Shown piece after piece: positions 1 to 8,892 of a stretch of 19,064 bases of DNA. Origin of the DNA: an uncultured Clostridia bacterium (GTDB lineage: Bacteria > Bacillota > Clostridia > Christensenellales > Aristaeellaceae); NCBI GenBank assembly GCA_937934775.1, contig CALGYL010000305.1, forward strand, positions 1 to 19,064, written 5' to 3'. Position 1 is the stretch's first letter. Each line of letters begins with the position of its first letter. The translations under genes were made by a program, and so were the position numbers. The notes beneath the pieces were generated by a model. That model was not told the DNA's origin and did no database searches. It worked only from the letters and a program-made list of their open reading frames with translations.

Positions 1-41
1 CAAACGGCCACTTCCCGGTTCTTCCGGAAAGTGGCTGTTTG
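1..41. repeat. Long stem-loop at the left edge
   Basis: The arms CAAACGGCCACTT and AAGTGGCTGTTTG pair along 13 positions with one G-U. Inside them a second CCGG/CCGG stem closes a TTCTT loop, separated from the outer stem by a single C/A mismatch. No T-run follows directly, so it is a strong RNA hairpin rather than a textbook terminator. It may close a transcript that enters from the left, together with the terminator 17 bases downstream. The gene it would belong to lies outside the window. Confidence 0.6.
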
Positions 42-57
42 TTGATGGTCTGAGCCG

Positions 58-78
58 AGCCGAGCGCTCGGCTTTTTC
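58..78 (+). terminator. Rho-independent terminator upstream of the helicase gene
   Basis: AGCCGA and TCGGCT pair around a GCGC loop (the whole block is a palindrome) and are followed at once by TTTTC. This is the classic GC-stem plus U-tract form. It would end transcription entering from the left, so the giant gene starting at 121 either has a promoter not visible in the 42 intervening bases or depends on read-through. Confidence 0.65.
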
Positions 79-120
79 TCATCCCCCGGCTCCGGCGCGC
101 CACGGCCACAGCAACTGTCC

Positions 121-3100
121 ATGTTTGGTACACCGATCTTTTCCCTGCCGCAGCAGATGATTGACGAGATTCTAGCGGACGGCGGCAACGCGAGAAATAG
201 CCGCCATCGCATCGCGGCCCGCTTCAAGAAGGACTTTCCGCTCAATGACAATGCGGCCTTTCTGCGGCGGGAATATCGCGCGGGCGGCAAGGGCCTCATT
301 GTAAACGGCAAGCGTTTTTCCGCATGGTGGGATGCTGATGGAATTCGCATCGCACAGGGCGACACGGCCCAGGGCGAAGGCGCTACGCTGATTTCGTGGG
401 AGCAGGCTGCCCGGCGCATCCGGGAGCTATTGGACAGTGGTCGTTTCATGTCGCAGGACGATCTGGATGTGGTCGATCATATCGAGCGGCGGGAATTGGC
501 CGAGCACCTTTGGCATGTTTATCGTGATGATTTCCGATCTGTCCCCGCGGAATGGAATGCCAGCGGAGGCTTCCCGGAGAGTACCGCGCGCATTGCGGAG
601 CTGCTTTCAAAACCGGATGCACAAAGGCAAATTATTGAGAAGCTGGATTCCGACGCAGCCGCGCTCGATGCCGAGCAGCCCCGCCGCAGAAGATGGCATG
701 ATATTCACCAACTGCTGGGCGATCTACGAGCGCTTGAGCGGATTCCGCTGCATTTCACCTCACACGAACCGGTAGAGCAAATACCGGAGCGCTTTATCAC
801 GCAGGACGAAGCGGATGCTTGCCTGGCCGGTGGTTCCGGTGTATCAGGCGGGAAGATACGCATTGGCCGCTTTTATCAGGAGACGCGCACCTCGAAGGAG
901 CGTGCCGATTTCTTAAAAAAAGAATATGGCACAGGTGGGCGTTCAGGCGCTTTATCAGGCGCGGACGACAGTTTCGAAAATCATGATTCCAAGGGAATCG
1001 TAATGACGCGCGGGCGCTTGTCCGAACCCTATGCCAAATTGACCCTGAGTTGGTCCCAGGTGGCGCAGCGCATTGGTAAGCTGATCGACGCGGGGCGCTA
1101 CCTCAACGAGCAAGAAATGGCGCGGCTCCGCGAGATGGAGAACGCGCCGGAAGCCCTTGAACCGGAAGCACCTGCGTCCGCATCGGATGCCAGCGAGCGC
1201 GCGGAGGACGAATCCGCGTCAGAGATTGCCTATGAATTGGGCTTCGGACGCCTGGGCAACGGTACGACGGTGTGGAACCGGCTGGAAGAGGAAAACGGCG
1301 ATTACAAGACCATCGCCCACATTGAAGACGATGGCAATGTGACGCTGTATGAACAAAACATGCCGCAGGAGGTTCTCGACCGTATCTACGCGCAGGCCGA
1401 GCACCGAGCAGAAACCCCGATACTGGAACCGGATGATTCAGAAGCGGTCGTTGCCGCGCTTGCGGAGTACAATCGGCAGAAAGCGGCGCATCCGGATCGC
1501 ATCGTGCTTGTTCGCGTCAGGGATCATTACGAAACCTATGGAGCGGACGCGGATCTCGTCCTACCCATCCTGAATAGCAAGCGCCACGAGCGCGCTGTCG
1601 GCGGCTCGGGTAACGTACAGATGACTGGCTTTGACCCGGCGAGCGCGTGGCCAACGCATATGATGGCGCTGTGGAGAAAAGGTCACAGTGTGCTGATCAG
1701 GGGAGTAAATGATCAGGGAGCGTATGAAACAGTAAAAGAGCGCATCGGCGCGGAGTATGTTCCCATCGGCGCTCAATTCCCGCTGGAAGGGCATGTATTC
1801 CGGGTAGATTCGGTCAATTTCCGGTCTGGTCGCGCCAGCCTGCAAGACATGACGATGTTCGCCGCGGGCTATCCCCTGTTCAGGGATGAAGCGCTCGACC
1901 TTGTGCATGAGTTGATCACGGAGCAGAAGGATCAAAGGTTTGGGGACTTTGTGCCAAATGGCACAAACCCCGACGAACCCCACTTTGTGCCAAATGGCAC
2001 AAACCCCAGCGAATCCGACTTTGTGCCAAATGGCACAAACCCCGACGAACCTCACTTTGTGCCAAATGGCACAAACCCCGACGAACCCGACTTTGTGCCA
2101 AATGGCACAAACCCCGGCAACCTCAATCTTGGGGCAAATGACCCGAAGGATGTCCTACCCTCAGCCGGTAACTACCGTATCCACGACGATCAACTGGGCG
2201 AAGGCGGGCGGCGCACCAAGGCGGATCGGAACATCGAGGCCATCCGCACGCTTTTGACCATCGAGGGAGAAGCGCGAAGCGCCACCACCGCCGAGCAGGA
2301 AGTGCTGGCGCAATACGTGGGCTGGGGCGGCATTCCGCAGATCTTCGACGAAGATCACGCGGATTGGTCGGAGCGCCGCGAAGCGCTGAAGGAATTGCTC
2401 TCGCCGGAGGAATACGCGAGCGCCCGCGCCTCCACCCTCAACGCGCATTACACATCTCCCACGGTGATCCGCGCGATCTATCAGGGGCTTGCCAACTTGG
2501 GCTTCCGGGAGGGTAATATTCTGGAACCCGCCTGCGGCATCGGCAATTTCTTCGGCATGCTGCCGGAGAGGATGGCAGAGAGCAAGCTCTACGGTGTGGA
2601 ACTGGACAGCGTGACCGGGCGTATCGCGCGGAAGCTATACCCGGAGGCGGCGATCCGTATCCAGGGCTTCGAGCACAGCGCGCTTCCGGATGGATTCTTC
2701 GATGTCGCCGTGGGCAACGTGCCCTTCGGGGCGTACTCGCTGCCCGATCCGAAATACGACCGTTACCATTTCCGCATCCACGACTACTTCTTCGCAAAGA
2801 GCATCGACAAAGTGCGGCCGGGTGGCGTCGTGGCTTTCTTAACCAGCAAGGGAACGATGGACAAACAGGATTCCAGCGTGAGGCGCTACATCGCCCAGCG
2901 CGCGGAGCTGCTGGGTGCAATCCGACTCCCGAACACCGCGTTCCGGGCGAACGCGGGAACCGAGGTCACGACGGACATCCTGTTCTTACAAAAACGCGAA
3001 CGCCCCATCGAGGTTGAACCGGATTGGATACATGTCGGGGAAACAGAGGATGGTGTGCCAGTCAACCGGTACTTCCTCGATCACCCGGACATGCTGCTGG

Positions 3101-6100
3101 GGCGCATGGCGTTTGACAAGAGCATGTACGGCAACGAAAGGGAAACGACCTGCGAGGCTTTTCCGGATGTGAACCTGTCCGAGCAGCTTGCCGCTGCCAT
3201 TCGGGGCATTCGCGGTTCTTATGAAGAACAGGCCATTGACGAGCAGGCACCCGACGAAAGCCGCATTCCCGCCGACCCGACTGTTCCCAATTTCTCTTTC
3301 GCCGTGCGGGACGGCCGCGTGTACTTTCGGCGCGATCACTGGATGGAGCGGTGCGACCTCAATGCGATGGAGGATAAGCGCGTGCGCGGCATGATCCTTC
3401 TGCGCGACCTCACCCGCGAACTGATCCAGGCCCAGCTCGCCGGTGCTTCGGACGAAGCCATCAGCGTATTGCAGACGGAGTTAAATGAGCGGTATGACAG
3501 CTTCACGCGGCAGTACGATCTGCTGTCCAGCCGCCGCAACGCCTCCGTGTTTGGGGATGACGATGGCTATTACCTTCTGTCCTCACTGGAAATATTGGAC
3601 GATGAGCATAAGCTGGAGCGCAAGGCCGACATGTTCACGCGGCGCACGATCGCGCAAAATCGCCCGGTGGAGCATGTGGACACCGCACCCGAAGCGTTGG
3701 CGGTCAGCATGGCGGAGCGCGCGCAGGTAGACCTCGATTTTATGGGCGAGCTGACCGGGATGGACAGGGACAAGCTCATTGCCGATCTCACCGGCCTGAT
3801 CTTTCAAGACCCGCGCGGGAATCCCGGCGTTTACGACAACTGGCAGACGGCGGATGCGTATCTCTCCGGCGATGTTCGACATGCGCTGCGCGTTGCGGAA
3901 AGCGCCGTAGACGCCCTGTCCGACCGGTACACGGTCAATGTGGAGGCGCTGAAAGCGGTGCAGCCCAAGGATCTGGAACCGCATGAGATCGACGTGCGAC
4001 TCGGCGCTACCTGGATACCGCCCGAGGACATCACCAACTTTACGCACGAGCTGCTGAACACGCCGCGCTACATGCAATGGAAGATCAAGGCACAGTACGC
4101 GGCGCTCACCGGTGTCTGGCACATCGACAACAAGGGGATGGACAGCAGCAATCCCTTTGCCCATACCCAATATGGCACGGAATACCGCAGCGGGTACAAG
4201 ATCATCGAGGAATCGCTGAACCTGCGCGACGTGCGGGTGTTCGACACCATCATAGACGAGAACGGAAACGAAAAGCGCGTCCTCAACCAGAAGCAGACCA
4301 TCCTCGCCCAGCAGAAGCAAACCGCCATCCGCGAGGCGTTCCGGGATTGGATTTGGAAGGACCCGCGCAGGCGCGAACGCCTCTGCCGCCTGTACAACGA
4401 CACCTACAACTGCATCCGTCCCCGCGAGTACGACGGCTCACATCTTCGCTTCTCCGGCATGAACCCCGAACTCAGTCTGCGCGCGCACCAGAAGAACGCG
4501 GTGGCGCGTGTCCTCTATGGCGGCAATACGCTATTGGCACACACGGTCGGCGCGGGCAAGACCGCGGTGATGGTGGCCGCGCTCATGGAGAAAATTCGCA
4601 TCGGCCTGGGACACAAGGCGCTGATCGCCGTGCCCAACCACCTGACCGAGCAGACCGCCGCCGAATTCCTGCGCTTCTTCCCCGCCGCGAAGGTTTTGGT
4701 TGCCACGAAGAAGGATTTCGAGAAACAGAACCGCAAGCGGTTCATGGGGCGCATCGCCACCGGCGACTATGACGCCATCATCATGGGACATTCGCAGTTC
4801 GAGAAGATCCCGGTATCGCAGGAGCGCCAGAAGCAGATGCTCGAGGATCAGATTCAAGAGATCATGGACGGCATCGAGGAGATCAAGGAGTCGCGCGGCG
4901 AGCGTTTTTCAATCAAAGAACTGGAGCGCACGAAAAAATCGCTGGAAGCGCGGCTCAAGAAGCTGAACAGCGACGGGGGCAAGGATCAGGTGGTCACGTT
5001 CGAGGAATTGGGGGTGGACATGCTCTTTGTAGACGAGGCGCATTCCTACAAAAATCTCGCCGTCATCACGAAGATGCGTAACGTCGCCGGGATCAGCACC
5101 ACGGAGGCGAAAAAATCCAGCGACATGTACATGAAGTGCTGCTACCTGTCCGAGATCACCGGTGACCGCGGCGTGGTCTTTGCCACCGGCACGCCGATCT
5201 CCAACAGTATGACCGAACTCTATACCATGCAGCGGTATCTTCAGCACACCGAGCTTACCCGGCGCGGGCTTGCGCACTTCGATAGCTGGGCAGCGACATT
5301 CGGGGAGACGCAGACTGCCATCGAGCTGGCACCGGAGGGCACCGGCTACCGGATGAAAACACGGTTCTCAAAGTTTTTCAACCTCCCGGAACTCATGAGC
5401 ATGTTCAAGCAGGTGGCCGACATTCAGACACCGGACATGCTGAACCTGCCCATCCCGCTGCTCAAAGGCGGCAAGACGATGAACTTCAAGACCGATGCCA
5501 GCGAGATACAGAAGGAAATGGTGGCGAGTTTGGCGGAACGCGCCGATGAGGTGCGTCGTGGCAATGTCGATCCCCACCAGGACAACATGCTCAAGATTAC
5601 AAACGACGGGCGGCTGCTGGCGCTGGACGCGCGGCTCATCGACCCCGCGCTGCCGGACAACCCGGACAGCAAGGTCAACGCCTGTGTGCGGGAAGTACTC
5701 AGAATTCATGAAGAAGGGGGAAGCGAGCGGCTGACGCAGCTCATCTTCTGCGACCTATCCACACCCAAGGCGGAGCGCTCGTATGGCGGTTTCGACGATG
5801 TGTATCACGATTTGAAAAGGAAGTTGATCCGCTCTGGTGTTCCGGAGGGCGAGATCTCCTTCATCCACGACGCGAATACGGAAGTCCAGAAGGACGAGTT
5901 GTTTGCGAAGGTGCGCAAGGGCGCGATCCGCATCCTGATCGGCTCCACCGCCAAGATGGGCGCGGGCACCAATGTACAAAAGCGGCTCAAAGCGCTTCAT
6001 CATCTGGACTGCCCCTGGCGACCATCCGACCTGCAACAGCGCGACGGGCGCATCTTGCGCCAGGGCAACGACAATCCCGAAGTGGAGGTGATCCGCTACA

Positions 6101-6969
6101 TCACCCAGGACACCTTCGACGCTTATTCCTACCAGCTCGTAGAAAACAAGCAGAAGTTTATCTCGCAGATTTTCACCAGCAAAACACCCATGCGCGGCGC
6201 GGAGGATCTGGACGAGATGGCGCTCTCCTACGCAGAGGTCAAGGCACTGGCGGCGGGCAATCCTGCCATCCGTGAAAAGATGGATTTGGACGTTCAGGTC
6301 AGTCGTCTGAAACTGCTGAAAGCGAACTGGCAATCCGAGCGATACCGGTTGGAGAAATCGGTACATGTCGAACTCCCCGGGGAAATCGCCCGTTTGAAGC
6401 ATCGAATCGAGCAGATCACCAAGGACATCGCCCATTACGAACAGCACAAGCCGCCCGACGAGGACGGCTTTTCCATTGTCCTGATGGATCGCCCATTTGC
6501 AAAGCGCGTCGATGCCGGAGAGCGGCTGATGAAGCTGCTGGCGCTGGTGCAGATTGGCGACTCAATGAAGGTCGGTAGCTATTGCAGCTTCGATCTGCGG
6601 CTGCGTAGGCCGGACATGCTGGGTGCTCCCAAACTGGAGATCGACGGCGCGGGCAGCTACGCGCTCGACCTGGGCGACAGCGCGCTTGGCAACATTCAGC
6701 GGCTGGAGAATCTTGCAAAAGGGCTTGCCGCCTCCAAAGACCAGCACGAAGCGCGGCTCGAAGTGGCCAAGAACCAATTGGCGGGCGCAAAGGCGGAGCT
6801 TGAAAGGCCCTGGCCGCAGGAGCCGGAATTGCGTGAGAAGTCTGAACGCCTGACTCAGCTCAACATTGAACTCAATGTCGGCGGCAGCGACGCGAGCGCA
6901 ATGGCGTTTGAGGAGGAAGACGAACCGGAAGCAGAGCGCACGCCGCGATTGCGGGCGGCGGTGAGGTGA
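121..6969 (+). CDS. Giant SNF2-family helicase with N6-adenine methylase domain (Tn1549-like ICE)
   Basis: A 2282-residue DNA-processing protein of the kind carried by Tn1549-like conjugative elements. Domains in order: two related N-terminal modules (about 7-112 and 221-345, each ending in a SWxxAxRI..LxxxGR/Y pattern); a repeat linker at about 609-668; an adenine methyltransferase-like domain with motif I LEPACGIGN (801-809) and motif IV NVPF (866-869); then an SF2/SNF2 helicase with Walker A GAGKT (1477-1481), DEAH (1638-1641), ATGTP (1688-1692), GSTAKMGAGTN (1941-1951) and motif VI QQRDGRILRQG (1972-1982). The C-terminus has two charged coiled-coil-like stretches (about 2060-2110 and 2194-2245). 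The family is thought to protect or remodel transferred DNA, but its function is not proven. Motif IV is NVPF rather than NPPY. No Shine-Dalgarno sequence precedes ATG 121, and the frame is open back to a stop at 43-45, so the start is uncertain. The stop overlaps the SD of the next gene. Confidence 0.9.
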   Translation: MFGTPIFSLPQQMIDEILADGGNARNSRHRIAARFKKDFPLNDNAAFLRREYRAGGKGLIVNGKRFSAWWDADGIRIAQGDTAQGEGATLISWEQAARRIRELLDSGRFMSQDDLDVVDHIERRELAEHLWHVYRDDFRSVPAEWNASGGFPESTARIAELLSKPDAQRQIIEKLDSDAAALDAEQPRRRRWHDIHQLLGDLRALERIPLHFTSHEPVEQIPERFITQDEADACLAGGSGVSGGKIRIGRFYQETRTSKERADFLKKEYGTGGRSGALSGADDSFENHDSKGIVMTRGRLSEPYAKLTLSWSQVAQRIGKLIDAGRYLNEQEMARLREMENAPEALEPEAPASASDASERAEDESASEIAYELGFGRLGNGTTVWNRLEEENGDYKTIAHIEDDGNVTLYEQNMPQEVLDRIYAQAEHRAETPILEPDDSEAVVAALAEYNRQKAAHPDRIVLVRVRDHYETYGADADLVLPILNSKRHERAVGGSGNVQMTGFDPASAWPTHMMALWRKGHSVLIRGVNDQGAYETVKERIGAEYVPIGAQFPLEGHVFRVDSVNFRSGRASLQDMTMFAAGYPLFRDEALDLVHELITEQKDQRFGDFVPNGTNPDEPHFVPNGTNPSESDFVPNGTNPDEPHFVPNGTNPDEPDFVPNGTNPGNLNLGANDPKDVLPSAGNYRIHDDQLGEGGRRTKADRNIEAIRTLLTIEGEARSATTAEQEVLAQYVGWGGIPQIFDEDHADWSERREALKELLSPEEYASARASTLNAHYTSPTVIRAIYQGLANLGFREGNILEPACGIGNFFGMLPERMAESKLYGVELDSVTGRIARKLYPEAAIRIQGFEHSALPDGFFDVAVGNVPFGAYSLPDPKYDRYHFRIHDYFFAKSIDKVRPGGVVAFLTSKGTMDKQDSSVRRYIAQRAELLGAIRLPNTAFRANAGTEVTTDILFLQKRERPIEVEPDWIHVGETEDGVPVNRYFLDHPDMLLGRMAFDKSMYGNERETTCEAFPDVNLSEQLAAAIRGIRGSYEEQAIDEQAPDESRIPADPTVPNFSFAVRDGRVYFRRDHWMERCDLNAMEDKRVRGMILLRDLTRELIQAQLAGASDEAISVLQTELNERYDSFTRQYDLLSSRRNASVFGDDDGYYLLSSLEILDDEHKLERKADMFTRRTIAQNRPVEHVDTAPEALAVSMAERAQVDLDFMGELTGMDRDKLIADLTGLIFQDPRGNPGVYDNWQTADAYLSGDVRHALRVAESAVDALSDRYTVNVEALKAVQPKDLEPHEIDVRLGATWIPPEDITNFTHELLNTPRYMQWKIKAQYAALTGVWHIDNKGMDSSNPFAHTQYGTEYRSGYKIIEESLNLRDVRVFDTIIDENGNEKRVLNQKQTILAQQKQTAIREAFRDWIWKDPRRRERLCRLYNDTYNCIRPREYDGSHLRFSGMNPELSLRAHQKNAVARVLYGGNTLLAHTVGAGKTAVMVAALMEKIRIGLGHKALIAVPNHLTEQTAAEFLRFFPAAKVLVATKKDFEKQNRKRFMGRIATGDYDAIIMGHSQFEKIPVSQERQKQMLEDQIQEIMDGIEEIKESRGERFSIKELERTKKSLEARLKKLNSDGGKDQVVTFEELGVDMLFVDEAHSYKNLAVITKMRNVAGISTTEAKKSSDMYMKCCYLSEITGDRGVVFATGTPISNSMTELYTMQRYLQHTELTRRGLAHFDSWAATFGETQTAIELAPEGTGYRMKTRFSKFFNLPELMSMFKQVADIQTPDMLNLPIPLLKGGKTMNFKTDASEIQKEMVASLAERADEVRRGNVDPHQDNMLKITNDGRLLALDARLIDPALPDNPDSKVNACVREVLRIHEEGGSERLTQLIFCDLSTPKAERSYGGFDDVYHDLKRKLIRSGVPEGEISFIHDANTEVQKDELFAKVRKGAIRILIGSTAKMGAGTNVQKRLKALHHLDCPWRPSDLQQRDGRILRQGNDNPEVEVIRYITQDTFDAYSYQLVENKQKFISQIFTSKTPMRGAEDLDEMALSYAEVKALAAGNPAIREKMDLDVQVSRLKLLKANWQSERYRLEKSVHVELPGEIARLKHRIEQITKDIAHYEQHKPPDEDGFSIVLMDRPFAKRVDAGERLMKLLALVQIGDSMKVGSYCSFDLRLRRPDMLGAPKLEIDGAGSYALDLGDSALGNIQRLENLAKGLAASKDQHEARLEVAKNQLAGAKAELERPWPQEPELREKSERLTQLNIELNVGGSDASAMAFEEEDEPEAERTPRLRAAVR
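1945..2147 (+). repeat. Tandem 36-bp repeat, each unit carrying a 20-bp palindrome
   Basis: Five exact copies of TTTGTGCCAAATGGCACAAA start at 1948, 1984, 2020, 2056 and 2092, exactly 36 bases apart, with near-identical 16-base spacers. Each copy is a 9-bp inverted repeat around a central AA. A decayed sixth copy sits in phase at 2128-2147 and matches 14 of 20 bases by my count. In the helicase frame the unit encodes FVPNGTNPDEPx, lying between the N-terminal modules and the methylase domain. Because 36 is a multiple of three, every frame stays open through the array. Confidence 0.95.
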
Positions 6970-6974
6970 GCGCA

Positions 6975-7412
6975 ATGCGGATCATTCCCGTCACGCTGCG
7001 ACAGGCCAATGCCTTTGTACGGGAGCATCACTGCCACAACGATCCGGTAGGCGGCTGTAAATACGCCATTGGCTGCATGGAGAACGATATGATGATCGGT
7101 GTGGCCATCGCAGGCAGGCCAATCGCACGGCATTTGGATGACGGACTGACCATTGAGATCGTGCGGCTTTGCACGAACGGACATCCCAATGCCTGCTCCA
7201 AGCTCTACGGTGCGGCTCTGCGGATCGCCCGCGAGATGGGCTATCGCAAGGCGATCACCTACACGCGAATCGACGAGCCGGGTGTTAGCCTGCGTGCGTC
7301 CGGCTGGACAATGGAGGATATGGTGAAGGGCCGTACATGGAACCGCTCCGGACGGCCACGCAGGGATTTCCCCATGTGCGACAAACGACGGTGGGCTAAA
7401 TATCTAAAATGA
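6975..7412 (+). CDS. XF1762-like small protein (possible GNAT-type fold)
   Basis: A 145-residue protein beginning MRIIPVTLRQANAFVREHH. The N-terminal histidine and cysteine-rich start, the GVAIAGRPIARHLDDGLTIEIVRLCTNG core, the ACSKLYGAALRIAREMGYRKAITYT segment and the GVSLRASGW element are the pattern of the XF1762 family that accompanies the helicase gene in Tn1549-like elements. The layout, with a helix after N-A-C-S-x-L-Y and a terminal beta strand, resembles GNAT acetyltransferases, but no substrate is known. I chose ATG 6975 because GAGGTG at 6963-6968 is spaced six bases from it. A GTG at 6966 would overlap that SD. The SD lies inside the last codons of the helicase gene, so the two are probably translationally coupled. 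Confidence 0.8.
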   Translation: MRIIPVTLRQANAFVREHHCHNDPVGGCKYAIGCMENDMMIGVAIAGRPIARHLDDGLTIEIVRLCTNGHPNACSKLYGAALRIAREMGYRKAITYTRIDEPGVSLRASGWTMEDMVKGRTWNRSGRPRRDFPMCDKRRWAKYLK

Positions 7413-7429
7413 TGAAGGAGGAACCCCAA

Positions 7430-7840
7430 ATGAAATCACTTGCCAATTCATTCCCCATGAAGATGCCTTGCAGGAGCCAGAGCATTATCGTGACTTTTGT
7501 CCTCGCAGCATTGATCGTGTTGTTCATCGTACTCTACCCCGGAAAGCAAGCTGGGACACCGCAGTACGAACTGCGCATCAAGGAACTGGGCGGCGACGCG
7601 ATGCTGGCGTACTCTACCTCAGAGGAATTGGGCTACGGTGAAATCCTGTTGGCCTACGGGGAGAACATGGTGGTCGAGGATGTCAACGGCCAGGTGATCG
7701 ACTACGCGGAACTGAACATTGAGGACAGGATTCGGGTGACGATTGCGCCACGCGAAAAAGACCCGGACTACGACCGCTATCTCGATCCCATTATTGAGAA
7801 GATCGTGCTTCTGCCGGATGGCAGCGATGACTACATATGA
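7430..7840 (+). CDS. Small membrane-anchored protein of unknown function
   Basis: A 136-residue protein that I do not recognise. Residues about 18-38 (SIIVTFVLAALIVLFIVLYPG) form one strong hydrophobic segment after a short basic N-terminus, without an obvious signal-peptidase site, so it looks like an N-terminal anchor with the rest outside the membrane. The exposed part alternates short strands (YELRIKELG, GEILLAYGENMVVED, GQVIDYAEL, DRIRVTIAP, EKIVLLPDG), suggesting a small beta-barrel or OB-like domain, which is inference. The start is set by AAGGAGGAA at 7415-7423, six bases before ATG 7430. An ATG at 7409 in the same frame has no SD. It lies between XF1762-like and TOPRIM genes in one apparent operon. 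Confidence 0.75.
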   Translation: MKSLANSFPMKMPCRSQSIIVTFVLAALIVLFIVLYPGKQAGTPQYELRIKELGGDAMLAYSTSEELGYGEILLAYGENMVVEDVNGQVIDYAELNIEDRIRVTIAPREKDPDYDRYLDPIIEKIVLLPDGSDDYI

Positions 7841-7846
7841 TGCTGT

Positions 7847-8791
7847 ATGGCTGCGCGACAATACGTAACCCGAGAGGAAATCCAAGAGGCCAAGCGCCTT
7901 GATTTACTTGCCTACCTACAAGCCTACGAACCCCATGAACTGGTCAAGTGCGGCAGCGGCTACCAAACCAAAAGTCATGATAGCCTGAAGATCTCCAATG
8001 GATTGTGGCACTGGTACAGCCGTGGCATCGGCGGCAAGACGGCGCTGGATTACCTGATCCACGTCAAGGGGATGGATTTTGTCCCGGCGGTGCAGATGCT
8101 CTGCGGTACGCGGGCGCAAGTCCTATCACCGATCCTCCCAAAGGAGAAAGAATCCGTGCCGTTCGCATTGCCTGCGCAATACCCAAATCCAGCGCGCGTG
8201 GTCGCCTATCTCACAGGTCGATGCATCTCCTATGATGTCATTGCACGCTGCCTCGACAACGGAACGCTCTATGAGTCCGACTGCTACCACAACGCTGTAT
8301 TTGTCGGCCGGGATGCGGAGAGCGCACCGCGCTATGCCATGCAAAGGTCTACCGGCAGCCGCCCACTCAAATTGGAGGTGGAGGGCAGCGACAAGCGATT
8401 TTCCTTCTCAATGCATGGTAGCGGCGGCATCCTGATGGTCACGGAGAGCGCCATAGACGCGCTCTCCGTCGCTACGATGCTCCAGCAGGGCGGGCAACGT
8501 TGGCAATCCTGCCATTACCTCTCCTTGGGCGGTGTCTCTGTCAAGCAGAAGTCGGAGGAACTCCCTCTGGCGCTCGGCCAATACCTCCACAATCACCCTG
8601 AAATGCAAAGCATCAGGCTGATGCTGGACAATGACGAGGCAGGACGAGCAGCGGCGCAGCGCATACTCGCCAAACTCGGCAACCAGTATGATGCCAAGGC
8701 AGTTTTCCCGCTCCAGGGCAAGGATTTCAACGAAGAACTGTTGGCGTCCAAGGCAGCGCGAAAGGAGGCGAGGTCGGAGAAGCTTCGCTGA
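7847..8791 (+). CDS. DUF3991/TOPRIM primase-like protein
   Basis: A 314-residue protein with two parts. Residues about 1-90 match the DUF3991 form of the CHC2-like DNA primase N-terminus: CGSGYQTKSHDSLKISNGLWHWYSRG.GGKTALDYL, with the zinc cysteines mostly missing. Residues about 190-290 form a TOPRIM domain: the catalytic glutamate is in VTESAIDALS (E200) and the metal-binding acidic motif is LDNDEAG (D261, D263). The C-terminal IRLMLDNDEAGRAAAQRIL and GKDFNEELL signatures are typical of toprim primases of mobile elements. A role in replicating transferred single-stranded DNA is inferred from the family. The ATG lies six bases after the previous stop and has no clear SD, so coupling to the upstream gene is likely. 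Confidence 0.85.
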   Translation: MAARQYVTREEIQEAKRLDLLAYLQAYEPHELVKCGSGYQTKSHDSLKISNGLWHWYSRGIGGKTALDYLIHVKGMDFVPAVQMLCGTRAQVLSPILPKEKESVPFALPAQYPNPARVVAYLTGRCISYDVIARCLDNGTLYESDCYHNAVFVGRDAESAPRYAMQRSTGSRPLKLEVEGSDKRFSFSMHGSGGILMVTESAIDALSVATMLQQGGQRWQSCHYLSLGGVSVKQKSEELPLALGQYLHNHPEMQSIRLMLDNDEAGRAAAQRILAKLGNQYDAKAVFPLQGKDFNEELLASKAARKEARSEKLR

Positions 8792-8804
8792 ATTGTCAAG
8801 CATC

Positions 8805-8833
8805 GCCTTTGGATAGCCAAAGGCCAGATGGCC
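8805..8833. repeat. Two adjacent small palindromes after the TOPRIM gene
   Basis: GCCTTTGG and CCAAAGGC (8805-8812 and 8817-8824) form a perfect 8-bp stem with an ATAG loop. Overlapping it, GGCCAGATGGCC (8822-8833) is a second inverted repeat, GGCC-AGAT-GGCC. The second shares the core GGCCANATGGCC with the palindrome in the relaxase gene. No T-run follows, so termination is not indicated. This is gene-free DNA upstream of the relaxosome block. Confidence 0.7.
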
Positions 8834-8858
8834 CGGCTCAAGCGCCAGCCCATGCTTG

Positions 8859-8876
8859 TTAGGGGCGCGCCCCTAA
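8859..8876. repeat. Perfect 18-bp palindrome
   Basis: TTAGGGGCGCGCCCCTAA reads the same on both strands. It sits 17 bases before the -35 box of the toxin-antitoxin promoter and 68 bases after the TOPRIM stop. It could be a protein-binding site, part of an origin of transfer, or a boundary of the cargo block that follows. No T-run is attached. Confidence 0.8.
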
Positions 8877-8892
8877 TACCCCAAGTAACGAC

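Noticed and set aside
1945..2147. CRISPR-like array suggested by the 36-bp periodicity
   Set aside because: The spacers are nearly identical, the array is in frame within a conserved gene, and no cas gene is nearby. It is a tandem repeat.
1916..2257. Open frames on both strands across the repeat array, with repetitive peptides such as LCQMAQ
   Set aside because: A 36-base unit without stops keeps every frame open. The helicase frame continues into conserved domains and is the real one.
4077..4772. 231-codon plus-strand frame within the helicase gene
   Set aside because: It is the +1/+2 shadow of the helicase region; the Walker A motif and surroundings belong to the main frame.
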